22,428 bases of DNA, from positions 1 to 22,428 of the forward strand of contig JADZFO010000064.1 of the NCBI GenBank assembly GCA_020849855.1, written 5' to 3'. This DNA comes from a bacterium (GTDB lineage: Bacteria > 4484-113 > JAFGCY01). A program made the translations under genes and the position numbers. The notes below the pieces were generated by a model. It did no database searches and was not told the origin of the DNA. It saw nothing but the letters and a program-made list of their open reading frames with translations. The stretch's first letter is position 1, and the number at the start of each line of letters is the position of its first letter. This document shows, piece by piece, positions 1-6,989 of this stretch.

Positions 1-102
1 GCAGACATCCATGTCTGCATTCTTTTCAGACCTGACTTTCTGCCGATCCGTAACGGATGGGCCATCGGCGTTCCTGAATGCAGACATGGATGTCTGCGCT
101 CC
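1..102. repeat. Inverted pair of REP-like palindromes (alternative stem)
   Basis: Positions 1-22 and 76-97 are exact reverse complements. Each contains the near-palindrome GCAGACATCCATGTCTGC. The second copy continues into GCTCC (98-102), so read on the minus strand it has the border GGAGC before the palindrome and GCATTC after it, as in the GCCGGC-type repeats elsewhere in the window. The 53 bp between the copies can pair as well (GCCGAT with ATCGGC, ATCCG with CGGAT). The whole unit could form one long hairpin of about 100 nt, the REPIN architecture. The window starts at the first base of the repeat, so the left part may be cut. Confidence 0.75.
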
Positions 103-142
103 GGTCCTATCCATCGCTCTGCAAAGTACCGGCTGCCTGCCC

Positions 143-148
143 TATACT
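143..148 (+). promoter_or_regulatory. -10-like box TATACT close to the lipoprotein start
   Basis: TATACT lies 10 nt before the ATG at 159. Transcription would then start only about 3 nt upstream of the start codon. No convincing -35 box was found. It is one of several -10 boxes in the window placed this close to a start codon. Confidence 0.4.
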
Positions 149-158
149 CCTGCTCAAC

Positions 159-683
159 ATGATTGCCAGCCGAACTACATTGATGCGGATGCGCCCAGAT
201 CTAGTTCGCTGGCTAGTATTGATGACAGTCCTGCTTCTGGGTTTTCCCCATTTCTGTGGCTGCGTTAACTCTGGTAATCGCATGCCTGTGAACTGGCCAG
301 AACAAAGCATTTGGATGCCACCTGGGGCAGTACGGGCCGCAATCAGATCGCGCACGTTCGAGGCGTCCGCCTATCAACACAATGGCTATGTAGTCGATGG
401 GTACAAGAATTCCTTCGCCACCTACTATTCAATTGCCTATGTTGGCCCCACTGACTGGAAGAATGTGAGCGAGCACTATGCCCGCTGCAGTGCAGAAGCA
501 GGCTTCAAGCTAAAAGAAGATGAGAGCTGGGCAGGCGGGCCAACCCATATGGAGACCTACCTCAACAGCAACAAGTACACAAGGCTACTGATAACTCATG
601 ACAGTTCAACTGGATATGGAGAACTGACCATCATGATCGTCGACCCTGAGAAACTCAGATCAAAGGACAGCTGGACCAAATAG
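159..683 (+). CDS. Small hypothetical lipoprotein
   Basis: Unrecognised 174-residue protein. The N-terminus has a basic stretch, a hydrophobic helix (about residues 18-30) and the sequence HFCGC, which fits a lipoprotein signal with a loose lipobox, so it is probably attached to a membrane. The mature part is a small mixed domain with aromatic residues (Y-rich around SAYQHNGYVVDGY) and ends KLRSKDSWTK. The frame stays open upstream to 78, but that part overlaps the REP-like palindrome at 76-102 and is unlikely to be translated. I chose ATG 159 because a TATACT box sits 10 nt before it; ATG 183 or 189 are alternatives that keep the signal peptide. It runs in the same direction as glyS, but glyS has its own promoter-like box. 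Function unknown. Confidence 0.6.
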   Translation: MIASRTTLMRMRPDLVRWLVLMTVLLLGFPHFCGCVNSGNRMPVNWPEQSIWMPPGAVRAAIRSRTFEASAYQHNGYVVDGYKNSFATYYSIAYVGPTDWKNVSEHYARCSAEAGFKLKEDESWAGGPTHMETYLNSNKYTRLLITHDSSTGYGELTIMIVDPEKLRSKDSWTK

Positions 684-733
684 TCTGTGCGGCCGCCTTG
701 CGTAATTTGCCATTTGCCCTTCCCGCCCTGCCT

Positions 734-739
734 TATACT
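734..739 (+). promoter_or_regulatory. -10 box TATACT of glyS
   Basis: TATACT is followed by TCTGCGCCGC, very like the TATAAT-GCTGCGCC before alaS. A start near 746 would give a leader of about 38 nt that includes the AAGGAG ribosome site of glyS. The -35 region is weak. Confidence 0.5.
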
Positions 740-783
740 TCTGCGCCGCATGGCAGCCAGCCATGCGCTCAAGGAGATTGAAC

Positions 784-2397
784 ATGAGCAGCACGATGGG
801 CCAGCAGGCCGCTTCGATGGAGCTGATGGATAAGCTGGTCGGCCTGTGCAAGCGCCGCGGCTTTGTCTTCCAGAACTCCGAGCCCTATTCCGGCTTGTCC
901 GGCTTCTTTGACTACGGCCCTCTGGGCGTCGAGCTCAACCGCAACATCGAGAAGTTCTGGTGGGACTACATGGTCCGCCTGCGCGAGAACGTCGTCGGCC
1001 TCGACTCCGCCTGCATCGGCCCTGAGGCCGTCTGGGTCGCCTCCGGCCATGTCGGCGCCTTTAACGATGTGCTGGTGGACGACAAGAACAGCAAAGAGCG
1101 CTTCCGCATCGACCAGCTTAAGTACCAGGCCGAGGATGACGCCGAGAAGGCCGAGATCTTCGCCCTGAACTGGATCGCGGCCGGCGGCGGTGATGAGACC
1201 CACTTCTGGGACGGCCTCAAGGAGCACATCGGCTACTACCCGCTCAACCCCAACAGTGGCAAGGCCTCGCGTTTCACCATCCCGCGGCAGTTCAACCTGA
1301 TGTTCCGCCAGCAGATCGGGGCCACCGGCGAAGCGGCACAGACTGGCTACCTGCGGGCCGAGACCTGCCAGCCGATCTTCGTCGACTTCGAGCTGGTGCG
1401 CGTCGGTTCGCGCCAGCAGGTGCCCTTTGGCATCGCCCAGGTCGGCAAGGCTTTCCGCAACGAGATCAACCCGCGCAACTTCCTGTTCCGCTGCCGCGAG
1501 TTCTCGCAGATGGAGCTGGAGTTCTTCGTCCGCCCGGACGAGCTGGTGGAGAAGCTCAAGGCGGCTGGTGTTGCCGCTGAGGATGGCGCGGACGGCCAGC
1601 CCGGCACGCAGGCATCCACCATGGACTGGTACGACTACTGGCTGGCCCAGCGCAAGGCCTACTACGCCGAGCTGGGCCTGCCCGAGGACAAGCTGCGCAT
1701 CGTGCCCCACCCGCCCGAGAAGCTGGCGCACTATGCCCGCGCGGCTTGCGATGTCTACTTCGAGTTCCCCCACGGCTGGGGCGAGCTTGAAGGCATCCAC
1801 CACCGCGGCGACTACGACCTGAAGCAGCACCAGCAGCACAGCGGCAAGAGCTTCACCTACTTCGACATGGACGCCGAGCAGGCGCTGATCGCCTCCGGCA
1901 TGGACAAGGCCGAGGCCCGCGCCGCGGCGACCTACCTGCCGGTCTGCATCGAGACATCCGTCGGCCTCGGCCGCACCTTCCTGGCCGTGCTGTCCGCGGC
2001 CTATGCCGAGGACACGCAGGAAACCAAGCACGAGGGCAAGGATGAGGACATCCGCATCGTGCTGCGCCTGCATCCGCGCCTGGCGCCGGTGAAGGCCGCC
2101 GTGCTGCCCCTGAGCAAAAAGCTCGGCGGGCCGGGCTCCGAGGCCTACAGGCTTTACCGCGAGCTGCTGCGCGCCGGCCTGAACTGCGAGTACGACGACG
2201 CCGGCTCCATCGGCAAGCGCTACCGCCGCCAGGACGAGATCGGCACGCCCTGGTGCATCTGCTACGACTTTGAGAGCACCGGCGAGAAGGGCGATGAGCT
2301 GAAGGACACCGTGACCATCCGCGACCGCGACACCCTGGAGCAGGTCCGGGTGCCGATCAGTGAGGTCGCGGCCTGGATCCAGAAGCGCCTGAACTAG
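784..2397 (+). CDS. glyS: Glycine--tRNA ligase, homodimeric type
   Basis: Charges tRNA-Gly with glycine in the cytoplasm using ATP. At 537 residues it has the length and layout of the single-chain alpha2 class II GlyRS found in eukaryotes, archaea and many bacteria, not the alpha2beta2 form. Visible signatures are the N-terminal RRGFVFQNSEPYSGLSGFFDYGPLG (in part residues 24-48), class II motif 2 around FRNEINPRNFLFRCREF (224-240) and motif 3 ETSVGLGRTFLAVL (390-403). A C-terminal anticodon-binding domain spans about 424-537. The open frame extends to 763, but ATG 784 has AAGGAG (771-776) at good distance, so I start there. It is a stand-alone gene with a promoter box at 734 and a strong terminator at 2429-2459. 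A synthetase of this type suggests the genome lacks the two-subunit enzyme. Confidence 0.97.
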   Translation: MSSTMGQQAASMELMDKLVGLCKRRGFVFQNSEPYSGLSGFFDYGPLGVELNRNIEKFWWDYMVRLRENVVGLDSACIGPEAVWVASGHVGAFNDVLVDDKNSKERFRIDQLKYQAEDDAEKAEIFALNWIAAGGGDETHFWDGLKEHIGYYPLNPNSGKASRFTIPRQFNLMFRQQIGATGEAAQTGYLRAETCQPIFVDFELVRVGSRQQVPFGIAQVGKAFRNEINPRNFLFRCREFSQMELEFFVRPDELVEKLKAAGVAAEDGADGQPGTQASTMDWYDYWLAQRKAYYAELGLPEDKLRIVPHPPEKLAHYARAACDVYFEFPHGWGELEGIHHRGDYDLKQHQQHSGKSFTYFDMDAEQALIASGMDKAEARAAATYLPVCIETSVGLGRTFLAVLSAAYAEDTQETKHEGKDEDIRIVLRLHPRLAPVKAAVLPLSKKLGGPGSEAYRLYRELLRAGLNCEYDDAGSIGKRYRRQDEIGTPWCICYDFESTGEKGDELKDTVTIRDRDTLEQVRVPISEVAAWIQKRLN

Positions 2398-2428
2398 CCT
2401 GGTCTGTCTGGCAAAGCAAACACGAAAG

Positions 2429-2459
2429 AGGGCAGCCCGCGGGCTGCCCTTTTGTTTTC
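2429..2459 (+). terminator. Intrinsic terminator of glyS
   Basis: A perfect 22-bp palindrome at 2429-2450 (arm AGGGCAGCCCG) is followed by TTTTGTTTTC. It lies 32 bp after the glyS stop. It also faces the convergent lipoprotein gene ending at 2529; on that strand the T-run is short, so it may work less well in that direction. Confidence 0.9.
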
Positions 2460-2528
2460 TCTACTGCACTGCGACACCCTTCAGCGTTCATTGCACAATG
2501 GACTGACATGCCCCTTGGGGCCTGCCCC

Positions 2529-3653
2529 TTAAGGCTGAGCAGTCACCATGCTGATCCGGCCGGAGCTGTCGATCACGATCGGCATGCGCTGCTGGTTGCG
2601 GTAGCGCCGCGGCCACTGCCGCGGGATGAAGATCTCGGACTCCAGCACCACCAGCTCGCCGCTCAGCGGATCCTGCAGTACCCGCACGACGTGGGTTCCG
2701 GCGCTGGTCGTGATAAAGCTAAGCTGCCCGCCGCCCTGGAAAATCGGGCTGCCCAGGTAGTCATAGCTGCTGATCGCGCTGCGGTCCGTCAGCTCATACT
2801 GCGTCAGCTCGTACTGCTCGGGTTCGTAGTACTGCGGCTCATAGCGTGTGATCCAGTTGCGCTCATTCAGCTCATACTGCAGCGGCAGGCCGTAATCCGT
2901 CAGCGGCCAGCGGGCTATCGGTGCGTGCTCAGTCAGCGCGTACTGCGTCGGCTCGCCGCGCTCGCTCAGCTCATAGCGGGTGATCCGGCTGCGCTCGCTG
3001 AGCTCATAGCGGGTTGGCTGGGCGCGCTCCAGCATCAGCGTGTCTGGCAGCCGCCAGCCATAGGCCAGGCCCGCCGCCGGCTCGATGAGGATCAGCTCTG
3101 CCGCTTCGGTCCTGTCGACAATTACGGCTGTAGGCTCATCCGCTTGCGTCTCCGCCGCATCGGCCCTGATCACAGCCTCAGGTCGCGGCAGGGTGACCGC
3201 CCCGCTGGCCCGCTCACGCAGAGGTATGGCTGGCGCAGCATCGCTGGCAATGGCCCTTTGCTGCTGCTCCTGCTGCTGCGCTGCCCGCTCCTCCTGCGCC
3301 CTGGCGATCAGACGCTGCAGCTCAGCCCGCTCACGGTCCAGCTCGCCCTGCTGCACGGGCGCGCTAAGCTGGACCCGGGGCGACATGGGCCCAGGTACGC
3401 GGCTGGCCGGTTCTTCGCCCGGCCGCGGCGCAGGCGGATCCTCATACCAGCGGCTGTAGTCACGCTGTTGCTGCGGCCCCTGGGCACCAAAGCCGCTGGC
3501 CGCGCGGGACAGCCGGCGCGAGCGCGCCTCGGAAGCCATTCGCTGGGCCTCCAGCTGCTGTATCTGTGCGTCAACTTCCGGCTTGCTGACCCTCTGGCAG
3601 GCGCATAGCCCAAGGCCCAGCAGGGCCGCTGTAAGTAATCTCTCAATGCGCAT
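2529..3653 (-). CDS. Lipoprotein with seven 11-residue YELxER-type repeats
   Basis: Unrecognised 374-residue protein. Residues 1-19 form a lipoprotein signal (hydrophobic LLTAALLGLGL then CAC). Residues 100-135 are a charged, Q-rich likely coiled coil. Residues 214-294 hold about seven tandem 11-residue units of the form x(R/Q)YELxERxx(I/P): TRYELSERSRI, TRYELSERGEP, TQYALTEHAPI, ARWPLTDYGLP, LQYELNERNWI and so on. The C-terminal 80 residues look like a compact beta domain (LSFITTSAGTHVVRVLQDPLSGELVVLESEIF in part, ending in IDSSGRISMVTAQP). The start ATG has a strong AAAGGAGG seven nt upstream and a hairpin just before that. It lies downstream of another lipoprotein gene on the same strand. 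It is probably an envelope protein; the regular repeat suggests an elongated or beta-solenoid segment. No enzymatic motif seen. Confidence 0.85.
   Translation of the reverse strand: MRIERLLTAALLGLGLCACQRVSKPEVDAQIQQLEAQRMASEARSRRLSRAASGFGAQGPQQQRDYSRWYEDPPAPRPGEEPASRVPGPMSPRVQLSAPVQQGELDRERAELQRLIARAQEERAAQQQEQQQRAIASDAAPAIPLRERASGAVTLPRPEAVIRADAAETQADEPTAVIVDRTEAAELILIEPAAGLAYGWRLPDTLMLERAQPTRYELSERSRITRYELSERGEPTQYALTEHAPIARWPLTDYGLPLQYELNERNWITRYEPQYYEPEQYELTQYELTDRSAISSYDYLGSPIFQGGGQLSFITTSAGTHVVRVLQDPLSGELVVLESEIFIPRQWPRRYRNQQRMPIVIDSSGRISMVTAQP
2772..3014 (-). repeat. 33-bp coding repeats (YELxER units)
   Basis: These encode residues 214-294 of the lipoprotein. The consensus codes T-R-Y-E-L-S-E-R-x-x-I. 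The first two units are nearly identical in protein; later ones are degenerate but keep Y/W at position 3 and L/P at position 5. The last unit is partly duplicated (QYELT-QYELT). Confidence 0.8.
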
Positions 3654-3666
3654 CTCAGGCCTCCTT

Positions 3667-3686
3667 TGGACCAGCGCACTGGTCCA
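3667..3686 (-). promoter_or_regulatory. Perfect hairpin next to the Shine-Dalgarno site
   Basis: TGGACCAG-loop-CTGGTCCA (8-bp arms, 4-nt loop) overlaps by one base the AAAGGAGG ribosome site (3660-3667) of the repeat lipoprotein. It could be an operator or a leader hairpin limiting ribosome access. The sequence does not decide which. Confidence 0.5.
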
Positions 3687-3730
3687 TGCCCATGCTTCAC
3701 AGACCCCGCCGCAGGCCGCAGGGATGCAGA

Positions 3731-3798
3731 TTCAGGCTCATTGAGACTGCCCGCCTGAAGCGCTGAAACGGCTCAGGCGGCGCCCGGAGGCGCCGCCT
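3731..3798 (-). promoter_or_regulatory. Competing hairpins between two lipoprotein genes
   Basis: AGGCGGCGCC (3775-3784) pairs perfectly with GGCGCCGCCT (3789-3798) around a 4-nt loop. The overlapping segment TCAGGCGG (3773-3780) can instead pair with CCGCCTGA (3751-3758), which in turn can pair with TTCAGGC (3731-3737). The set lies in the 187 bp between the gene ending at 3841 and the gene starting at 3653. No U-run follows, so it is not a classical terminator. Mutually exclusive pairing resembles an attenuator, but that is inference. Confidence 0.45.
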
Positions 3799-3840
3799 GC
3801 TGCATGGGGGGATGTGTGGGCTTTCAGTGTTGTTAAAGGC

Positions 3841-4794
3841 CTATCCGCCGGGGGCGCTGCTGCCGTCGCCCTGGCCGACTGAACCGTCGCCAGTGCTATC
3901 GCCAGTACCATCACTGGGGTTCTGGCTGCCGTTCATGCCCTCATCCACAGCTCCGTTATCCGCTGCCGCGGCCGCATCACCCACGGTGAAGGGCTGGCTC
4001 TCGGCGGAGTAATAAACCGTGGAATTCGGGATTGGGTATATACGGAAGACGTAACGGCCGGCGGCCTCAGGCGTGAAGCTGAAGTCCGTGTCGGCATCAA
4101 AGGCGCTCAGGTCGACCACCCGGATCGGCTCCGCATCCACCGCGGCGACCCCGTCAGGCCCGACCGCTACGACACCGACCCAGGCCCCATCGGGATAACC
4201 GGCGGGCACGCGGTAGGTCGCCACCACCGGGCTGCCCGGTGAATAGCTCGTCACGCTGCCGTCAGTCCCGCTGATGATCAGGTAGGGCGCCACGCGGTTG
4301 GCATAGTCACCGCGCGGCCAGGGCGCGACCATGAAGGGCTCGGACTCAGTCACGGTCATGATGTTTCCGCTGCCGTCGTCGGTGACGATTCGAACGCGGT
4401 AACTTCCTTCTGCCGGAACGGTGACATTGATCGTGCTGTCCGGGCCGCTGATCTCATAGCGGTTCTCCGGGTCCTGGGCCATGCCGCGCTCCTCGCTGGC
4501 ATTGCCGTCCTCCGGCACCAGTTCTGCCCAGGCCTGCTGCCCCGCGGGGACATTCAGCCTGACTTCCACCGGGATCTCCGTCCCCGGGTTATAGGTGGGC
4601 ATAGGCACATAGGCCCATGTTTCGCCCTGCGGACGCGGCCGCTGGCCCGACGTTGTGGTGCTGTCCGAAGTGCGCACGTCCACGTTTACATCCGGCGTCG
4701 TGTCCGTGCCGGTTGTCGTTGTGGTCTCGCTCTTCGGGCAGGCCGCCAGGCACAGAATGCCAGCGAGCAGAAAAAGAAGCACTTGGCGTTGCAT
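3841..4794 (-). CDS. Lipoprotein with two Ig-like beta-sandwich domains
   Basis: Unrecognised 317-residue protein. The N-terminus MQRQVLLFLLAGILCLAAC is a clear lipoprotein signal with lipobox LAAC (Cys19). A Thr/Ser/Asp-rich linker (about 20-55) follows. Two related domains of about 100 residues come next (about 57-155 and 168-272). Each has a strand pattern that ends in a sentence-like signature: YRVRIV...SEPFMV in the first and YVFRIYPI...SQPFTV in the second. The tail (273-317) is an acidic Gly/Ser/Asn-rich low-complexity stretch. GAAGGAGG lies seven nt before the ATG. It is followed on the same strand by the repeat lipoprotein, so the two may share envelope functions. Probably a surface or periplasmic binding or structural protein; no catalytic motif seen. 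Confidence 0.85.
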   Translation of the reverse strand: MQRQVLLFLLAGILCLAACPKSETTTTTGTDTTPDVNVDVRTSDSTTTSGQRPRPQGETWAYVPMPTYNPGTEIPVEVRLNVPAGQQAWAELVPEDGNASEERGMAQDPENRYEISGPDSTINVTVPAEGSYRVRIVTDDGSGNIMTVTESEPFMVAPWPRGDYANRVAPYLIISGTDGSVTSYSPGSPVVATYRVPAGYPDGAWVGVVAVGPDGVAAVDAEPIRVVDLSAFDADTDFSFTPEAAGRYVFRIYPIPNSTVYYSAESQPFTVGDAAAAADNGAVDEGMNGSQNPSDGTGDSTGDGSVGQGDGSSAPGG

Positions 4795-4925
4795 CTTCTA
4801 GCCTCCTTCGGGTTGTCGTCCATCCCGCCCCGAAGCGATGCCTATAGCGCCGTCCAGTACAAGACCTGCCAAACCGGAAAAGGTGGCACAGTCAGAAAGT
4901 AATTTGCCCCGCCGCCGCAAATGAA

Positions 4926-4960
4926 AAAGGCGGGGTTGCCCCCGCCTTTGTTGTTTCAGT
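4926..4960 (-). terminator. Intrinsic terminator of the cysteine-rich gene
   Basis: AAAGGCGGGG (4926-4935), loop TTGC, CCCCGCCTTT (4940-4949). Read on the minus strand the stem runs into TTTTTC, 37 bp after the stop of the cysteine-rich gene. The plus side also has a T-rich tract (TTTGTTGTTT). Confidence 0.88.
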
Positions 4961-4985
4961 TCAGACTGCCTGATTCAGCAGAGTC

Positions 4986-5618
4986 TTAACCGCGGCCCTC
5001 AACGATGATCGGCTTCTCTTCCTCGACCGGGGCCGGGAAGTAGTCGAAGTCCTGAGGCTGCTGCACCGGAACCTCGGGCAGCGGACCCCACTCCTTCATC
5101 TGCCAGGGAGTGAAAGTCCAGCGCTCGGCCGGAGGCGCATCGGTGGCGGGCTTGGAGCAAGGGCAGGGATCGCAGGCCGGCTTGCAGCTCTTCTTGCAGC
5201 CGCAGCGCTTCTCGCACTTGCCGCAGGAGTTGCAGGAGCTCTTGCACTTGCTCTTGCAGCCGCACTTGTCCCAGCTCTTGACGCAGCAGCTCTTCTTCCA
5301 GCTGCTCTTGCAGCAGCTCTTCTTGCAGCCGGTCTCGCACTTGGGCTTGCAGCAGCTCTTCTTGCAGCTCGGCTTGCAGCTGCTCTTGCAGCCACACTTG
5401 CTCTCGCACTTGCCGCACTTGTTGCAGCTGCTCTTGCACTTGGTCTTGCAGCCGCACTTGCTCTCGCACTTGTTGCAGCTGCTCTTGACACAGGTGTTGC
5501 ACTTGCTCTTGCAGCCGCCGCACTTACCGCCACAGCCCGCATAAGCAGTGCCGACGTTCAGCAGCCCGGCCATCGCCAGAGCCGCCAACACGAACAGACA
5601 CTTCTTCATCGCGTTCAT
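4986..5618 (-). CDS. Exported, extremely cysteine- and lysine-rich repeat protein
   Basis: A 210-residue protein with a Sec signal peptide (MKKCLFVLAALAMAGLL...AYA, cleavage after about residue 27). Residues 29-154 contain 37 cysteines in 126 residues, mostly as CxxC, CxxxC, CGC and CC spaced by Lys and Ser. A 29-residue unit occurs twice (57-85 and 121-149, 23 of 29 identical). The C-terminal 50 residues are Pro/Glu-rich and cysteine-free, with three Trp. The frame is open to 5726, but ATG 5618 gives the signal peptide directly and has GGAGG and AAGGGGG upstream. TGGACA (5688-5693) and GATAAC (5667-5672) are a weak promoter candidate. It has its own terminator, so it is probably monocistronic. 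It could be a disulfide-linked envelope structure or an extracytoplasmic metal binder. It matches no metallothionein family that I can name. Confidence 0.85.
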   Translation of the reverse strand: MNAMKKCLFVLAALAMAGLLNVGTAYAGCGGKCGGCKSKCNTCVKSSCNKCESKCGCKTKCKSSCNKCGKCESKCGCKSSCKPSCKKSCCKPKCETGCKKSCCKSSWKKSCCVKSWDKCGCKSKCKSSCNSCGKCEKRCGCKKSCKPACDPCPCSKPATDAPPAERWTFTPWQMKEWGPLPEVPVQQPQDFDYFPAPVEEEKPIIVEGRG

Positions 5619-5756
5619 GATGCCCCCTTCCTCCAATTTCAATCCATGTTGACTGAGGAGGACAAAGTTATCACAACAATCAACATTTGTCCACAGGTTA
5701 TCCGCGACGCTAAGGCCAGGCCTCACGTGCTAAACGTCTGAGACCAGCGCGGCATC

Positions 5757-5770
5757 GCAGGGTTCCCTGC
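5757..5770 (+). promoter_or_regulatory. Palindrome just before the polyprenol-kinase-like gene
   Basis: GCAGGG-TT-CCCTGC, perfect 6-bp arms, ends 3 nt before the GTG start. No Shine-Dalgarno site is seen here, so the palindrome may be an operator or a structure at the ribosome site. Confidence 0.3.
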
Positions 5771-5773
5771 TCA

Positions 5774-6490
5774 GTGAAACGCAGCTCCGGTTTACACCTG
5801 TGCGACAATTCCAGCTTCGTGGACCGCAGCAAAGGCTACAACCGCCGAGCGCGCAAGATTATACACCTGGCCGGCGGCCTGCCTGCGCTGTTTCTGCCGC
5901 TATTCCCGCAATGGCTTGTTCTTGCCGGAGCCGTGCTGGGAGCTGTCCTGGCCTATGCCCTGCGGCCAAACCATGCCTGGTGGCTGCGCTATATCACTAA
6001 ACCGGAAGACCGTAAACGCGGTGAAATCAGCGGCGTCCGCAGCTACTTCGTTTCAATCCTCGGCCTGGTCGTCCTCTGGCTTGCCCTGGACTTCATCGGC
6101 GCGCAGCAGGATCCTCTGAAGCTGCTGGGCCTGCGTCTGTGCATGTTCGCCTGGCTCTCACTGGCCCTGGGCGACGGCCTGGCCGGGCTTGTCGGGCCGT
6201 CGCCCAGCCGCACCCGCACCGTGCCCTGGAACAAGCACAAGACCTGGTGGGGCGCACTGGGCTGCCTTGTCGGCGCCGCGGCGGCCTATGCCGCCACCAT
6301 GCTTTTGACCAGCCGCGTCTATGCGCAGGACCCGGTCAGCCTGGGCAGCATCCTGCTGGGCTCGCTGGTCGCCGGACTTTTCGTGGCGATGGCGGAAAGC
6401 CGGGACAGCCGGATTGACGACAATTACAGCGTCGTATTCGCTTCCGCCCTGGTCATGCTGCTGCTGCAGCTTGGCGAGTACGGCCGCTAG
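5774..6490 (+). CDS. Polyprenol/dolichol-kinase-like integral membrane protein
   Basis: A 238-residue multi-pass membrane protein of the SEC59/VTE5/VTE6 (phytol/dolichol/farnesol kinase) superfamily, which is related to CDP-diacylglycerol synthases and uses CTP to phosphorylate isoprenoid alcohols. Evidence is the N-terminal RKIIHLAGG (residues 27-35), the central ALGDGLAGLVG with its GDG core (about 131-141), NKHKTWWGALG (about 152-162), and the late acidic ESRDSRIDDNYSV (about 207-219). About six hydrophobic segments surround these. The start GTG lacks a clear ribosome site, and a later GTG at 5819 is possible. It precedes thioredoxin by 139 bp, with an own promoter for the latter. The likely substrate is an isoprenoid alcohol for envelope lipid or quinone/tocopherol-like salvage; the exact one cannot be read from sequence. 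Confidence 0.8.
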   Translation: MKRSSGLHLCDNSSFVDRSKGYNRRARKIIHLAGGLPALFLPLFPQWLVLAGAVLGAVLAYALRPNHAWWLRYITKPEDRKRGEISGVRSYFVSILGLVVLWLALDFIGAQQDPLKLLGLRLCMFAWLSLALGDGLAGLVGPSPSRTRTVPWNKHKTWWGALGCLVGAAAAYAATMLLTSRVYAQDPVSLGSILLGSLVAGLFVAMAESRDSRIDDNYSVVFASALVMLLLQLGEYGR

Positions 6491-6560
6491 ATCAGGCCGC
6501 CCGCGGCGAATAAAAGATAAATCTGAGGCGCCGGGTATGAGTCTGCGCAGCCCGGCCCAG

Positions 6561-6578
6561 GGCCCCAAACTCGGGGCC
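6561..6578 (+). terminator. Hairpin downstream of the polyprenol-kinase-like gene
   Basis: GGCCCC-AAACTC-GGGGCC. There is no T-run, so it is at best a weak or factor-assisted terminator. It lies just before the thioredoxin promoter. Confidence 0.35.
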
Positions 6579-6584
6579 GGTGCA

Positions 6585-6593
6585 TGCGATAAT
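6585..6593 (+). promoter_or_regulatory. Extended -10 promoter of the thioredoxin gene
   Basis: TGC followed by GATAAT matches the extended -10 pattern TGnTATAAT. It would start transcription near 6600 and give a leader of about 30 nt containing GGGGG before the ATG at 6630. No -35 box is evident, as is common for extended -10 promoters. Confidence 0.55.
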
Positions 6594-6629
6594 CCTTGTG
6601 GACTTAACCACGACTGGGGGTTGCACTGA

Positions 6630-6944
6630 ATGCAGCACATCTCTGAAACGGACTTCACTGCCAAGGTGGAGCAGGCCAGCAAACCGGTGCTGGTGGATTT
6701 CTCGGCGGAATGGTGCCCGCCCTGCAAGATGCTGGGCCCCGTTGTGGAGCGCCTGAGCCTGGAGTTCGCTGACCAGCTGGACGTTTTTGGCGTGGATGTG
6801 GATGAAAACCCCGGCCTGAGCCAGAAGTTCAACATCAGCGGAGTCCCGACCATGATCTTCTTCCGCGATGGCAAGGAAGTGAAGAAGCTGGTTGGCTTCC
6901 GTGACTACGACACACTGAAGAAAGAAGTTCAGGGCGTGATCTAA
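6630..6944 (+). CDS. trxA: Thioredoxin
   Basis: A 104-residue cytoplasmic thiol-disulfide oxidoreductase of normal thioredoxin length. The fold markers are VLVDFSAEWCPPCKMLGP (residues 20-37) with redox cysteines C29 and C32, Asp23, and the cis-proline loop GVPTM (P73). The FFRDGKEVKKLVGF strand-turn follows. The active site is WCPPC instead of the usual WCGPC; the Gly-to-Pro change would be expected to alter redox potential or partner choice. It is probably reduced by thioredoxin reductase, which is not in this window. It has its own extended -10 promoter. The phosphohexomutase gene follows 45 bp later and may be co-transcribed. The name trxA is by family, and a paralogue elsewhere could be the main thioredoxin. 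Confidence 0.93.
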   Translation: MQHISETDFTAKVEQASKPVLVDFSAEWCPPCKMLGPVVERLSLEFADQLDVFGVDVDENPGLSQKFNISGVPTMIFFRDGKEVKKLVGFRDYDTLKKEVQGVI

Positions 6945-6989
6945 GCGCTCCGGGCGGCTGTGAGCCCGGGATCAGGGAGGAAGCTGCGG

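Noticed and set aside
769-2073. Long antisense ORF across glyS
   Set aside because: It is the mirror of a strongly coding gene in GC-rich DNA. The protein is Val/Leu/Asp-repetitive without domains or a start site.
2508-3608. Plus-strand ORF over the repeat lipoprotein
   Set aside because: The minus-strand gene has a signal peptide, ribosome site and regular protein repeats. The plus frame has none of these.
5110-5544. Leu/Gln-rich plus-strand ORF in the cysteine-rich gene
   Set aside because: It is the antisense of Cys/Lys codons; no ribosome site or signal.
5688-5703. DnaA box or replication origin
   Set aside because: The sequence has CCACAGGTTATCC, which only partly resembles TTATCCACA and occurs once. 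No dnaA, dnaN or box cluster is nearby.
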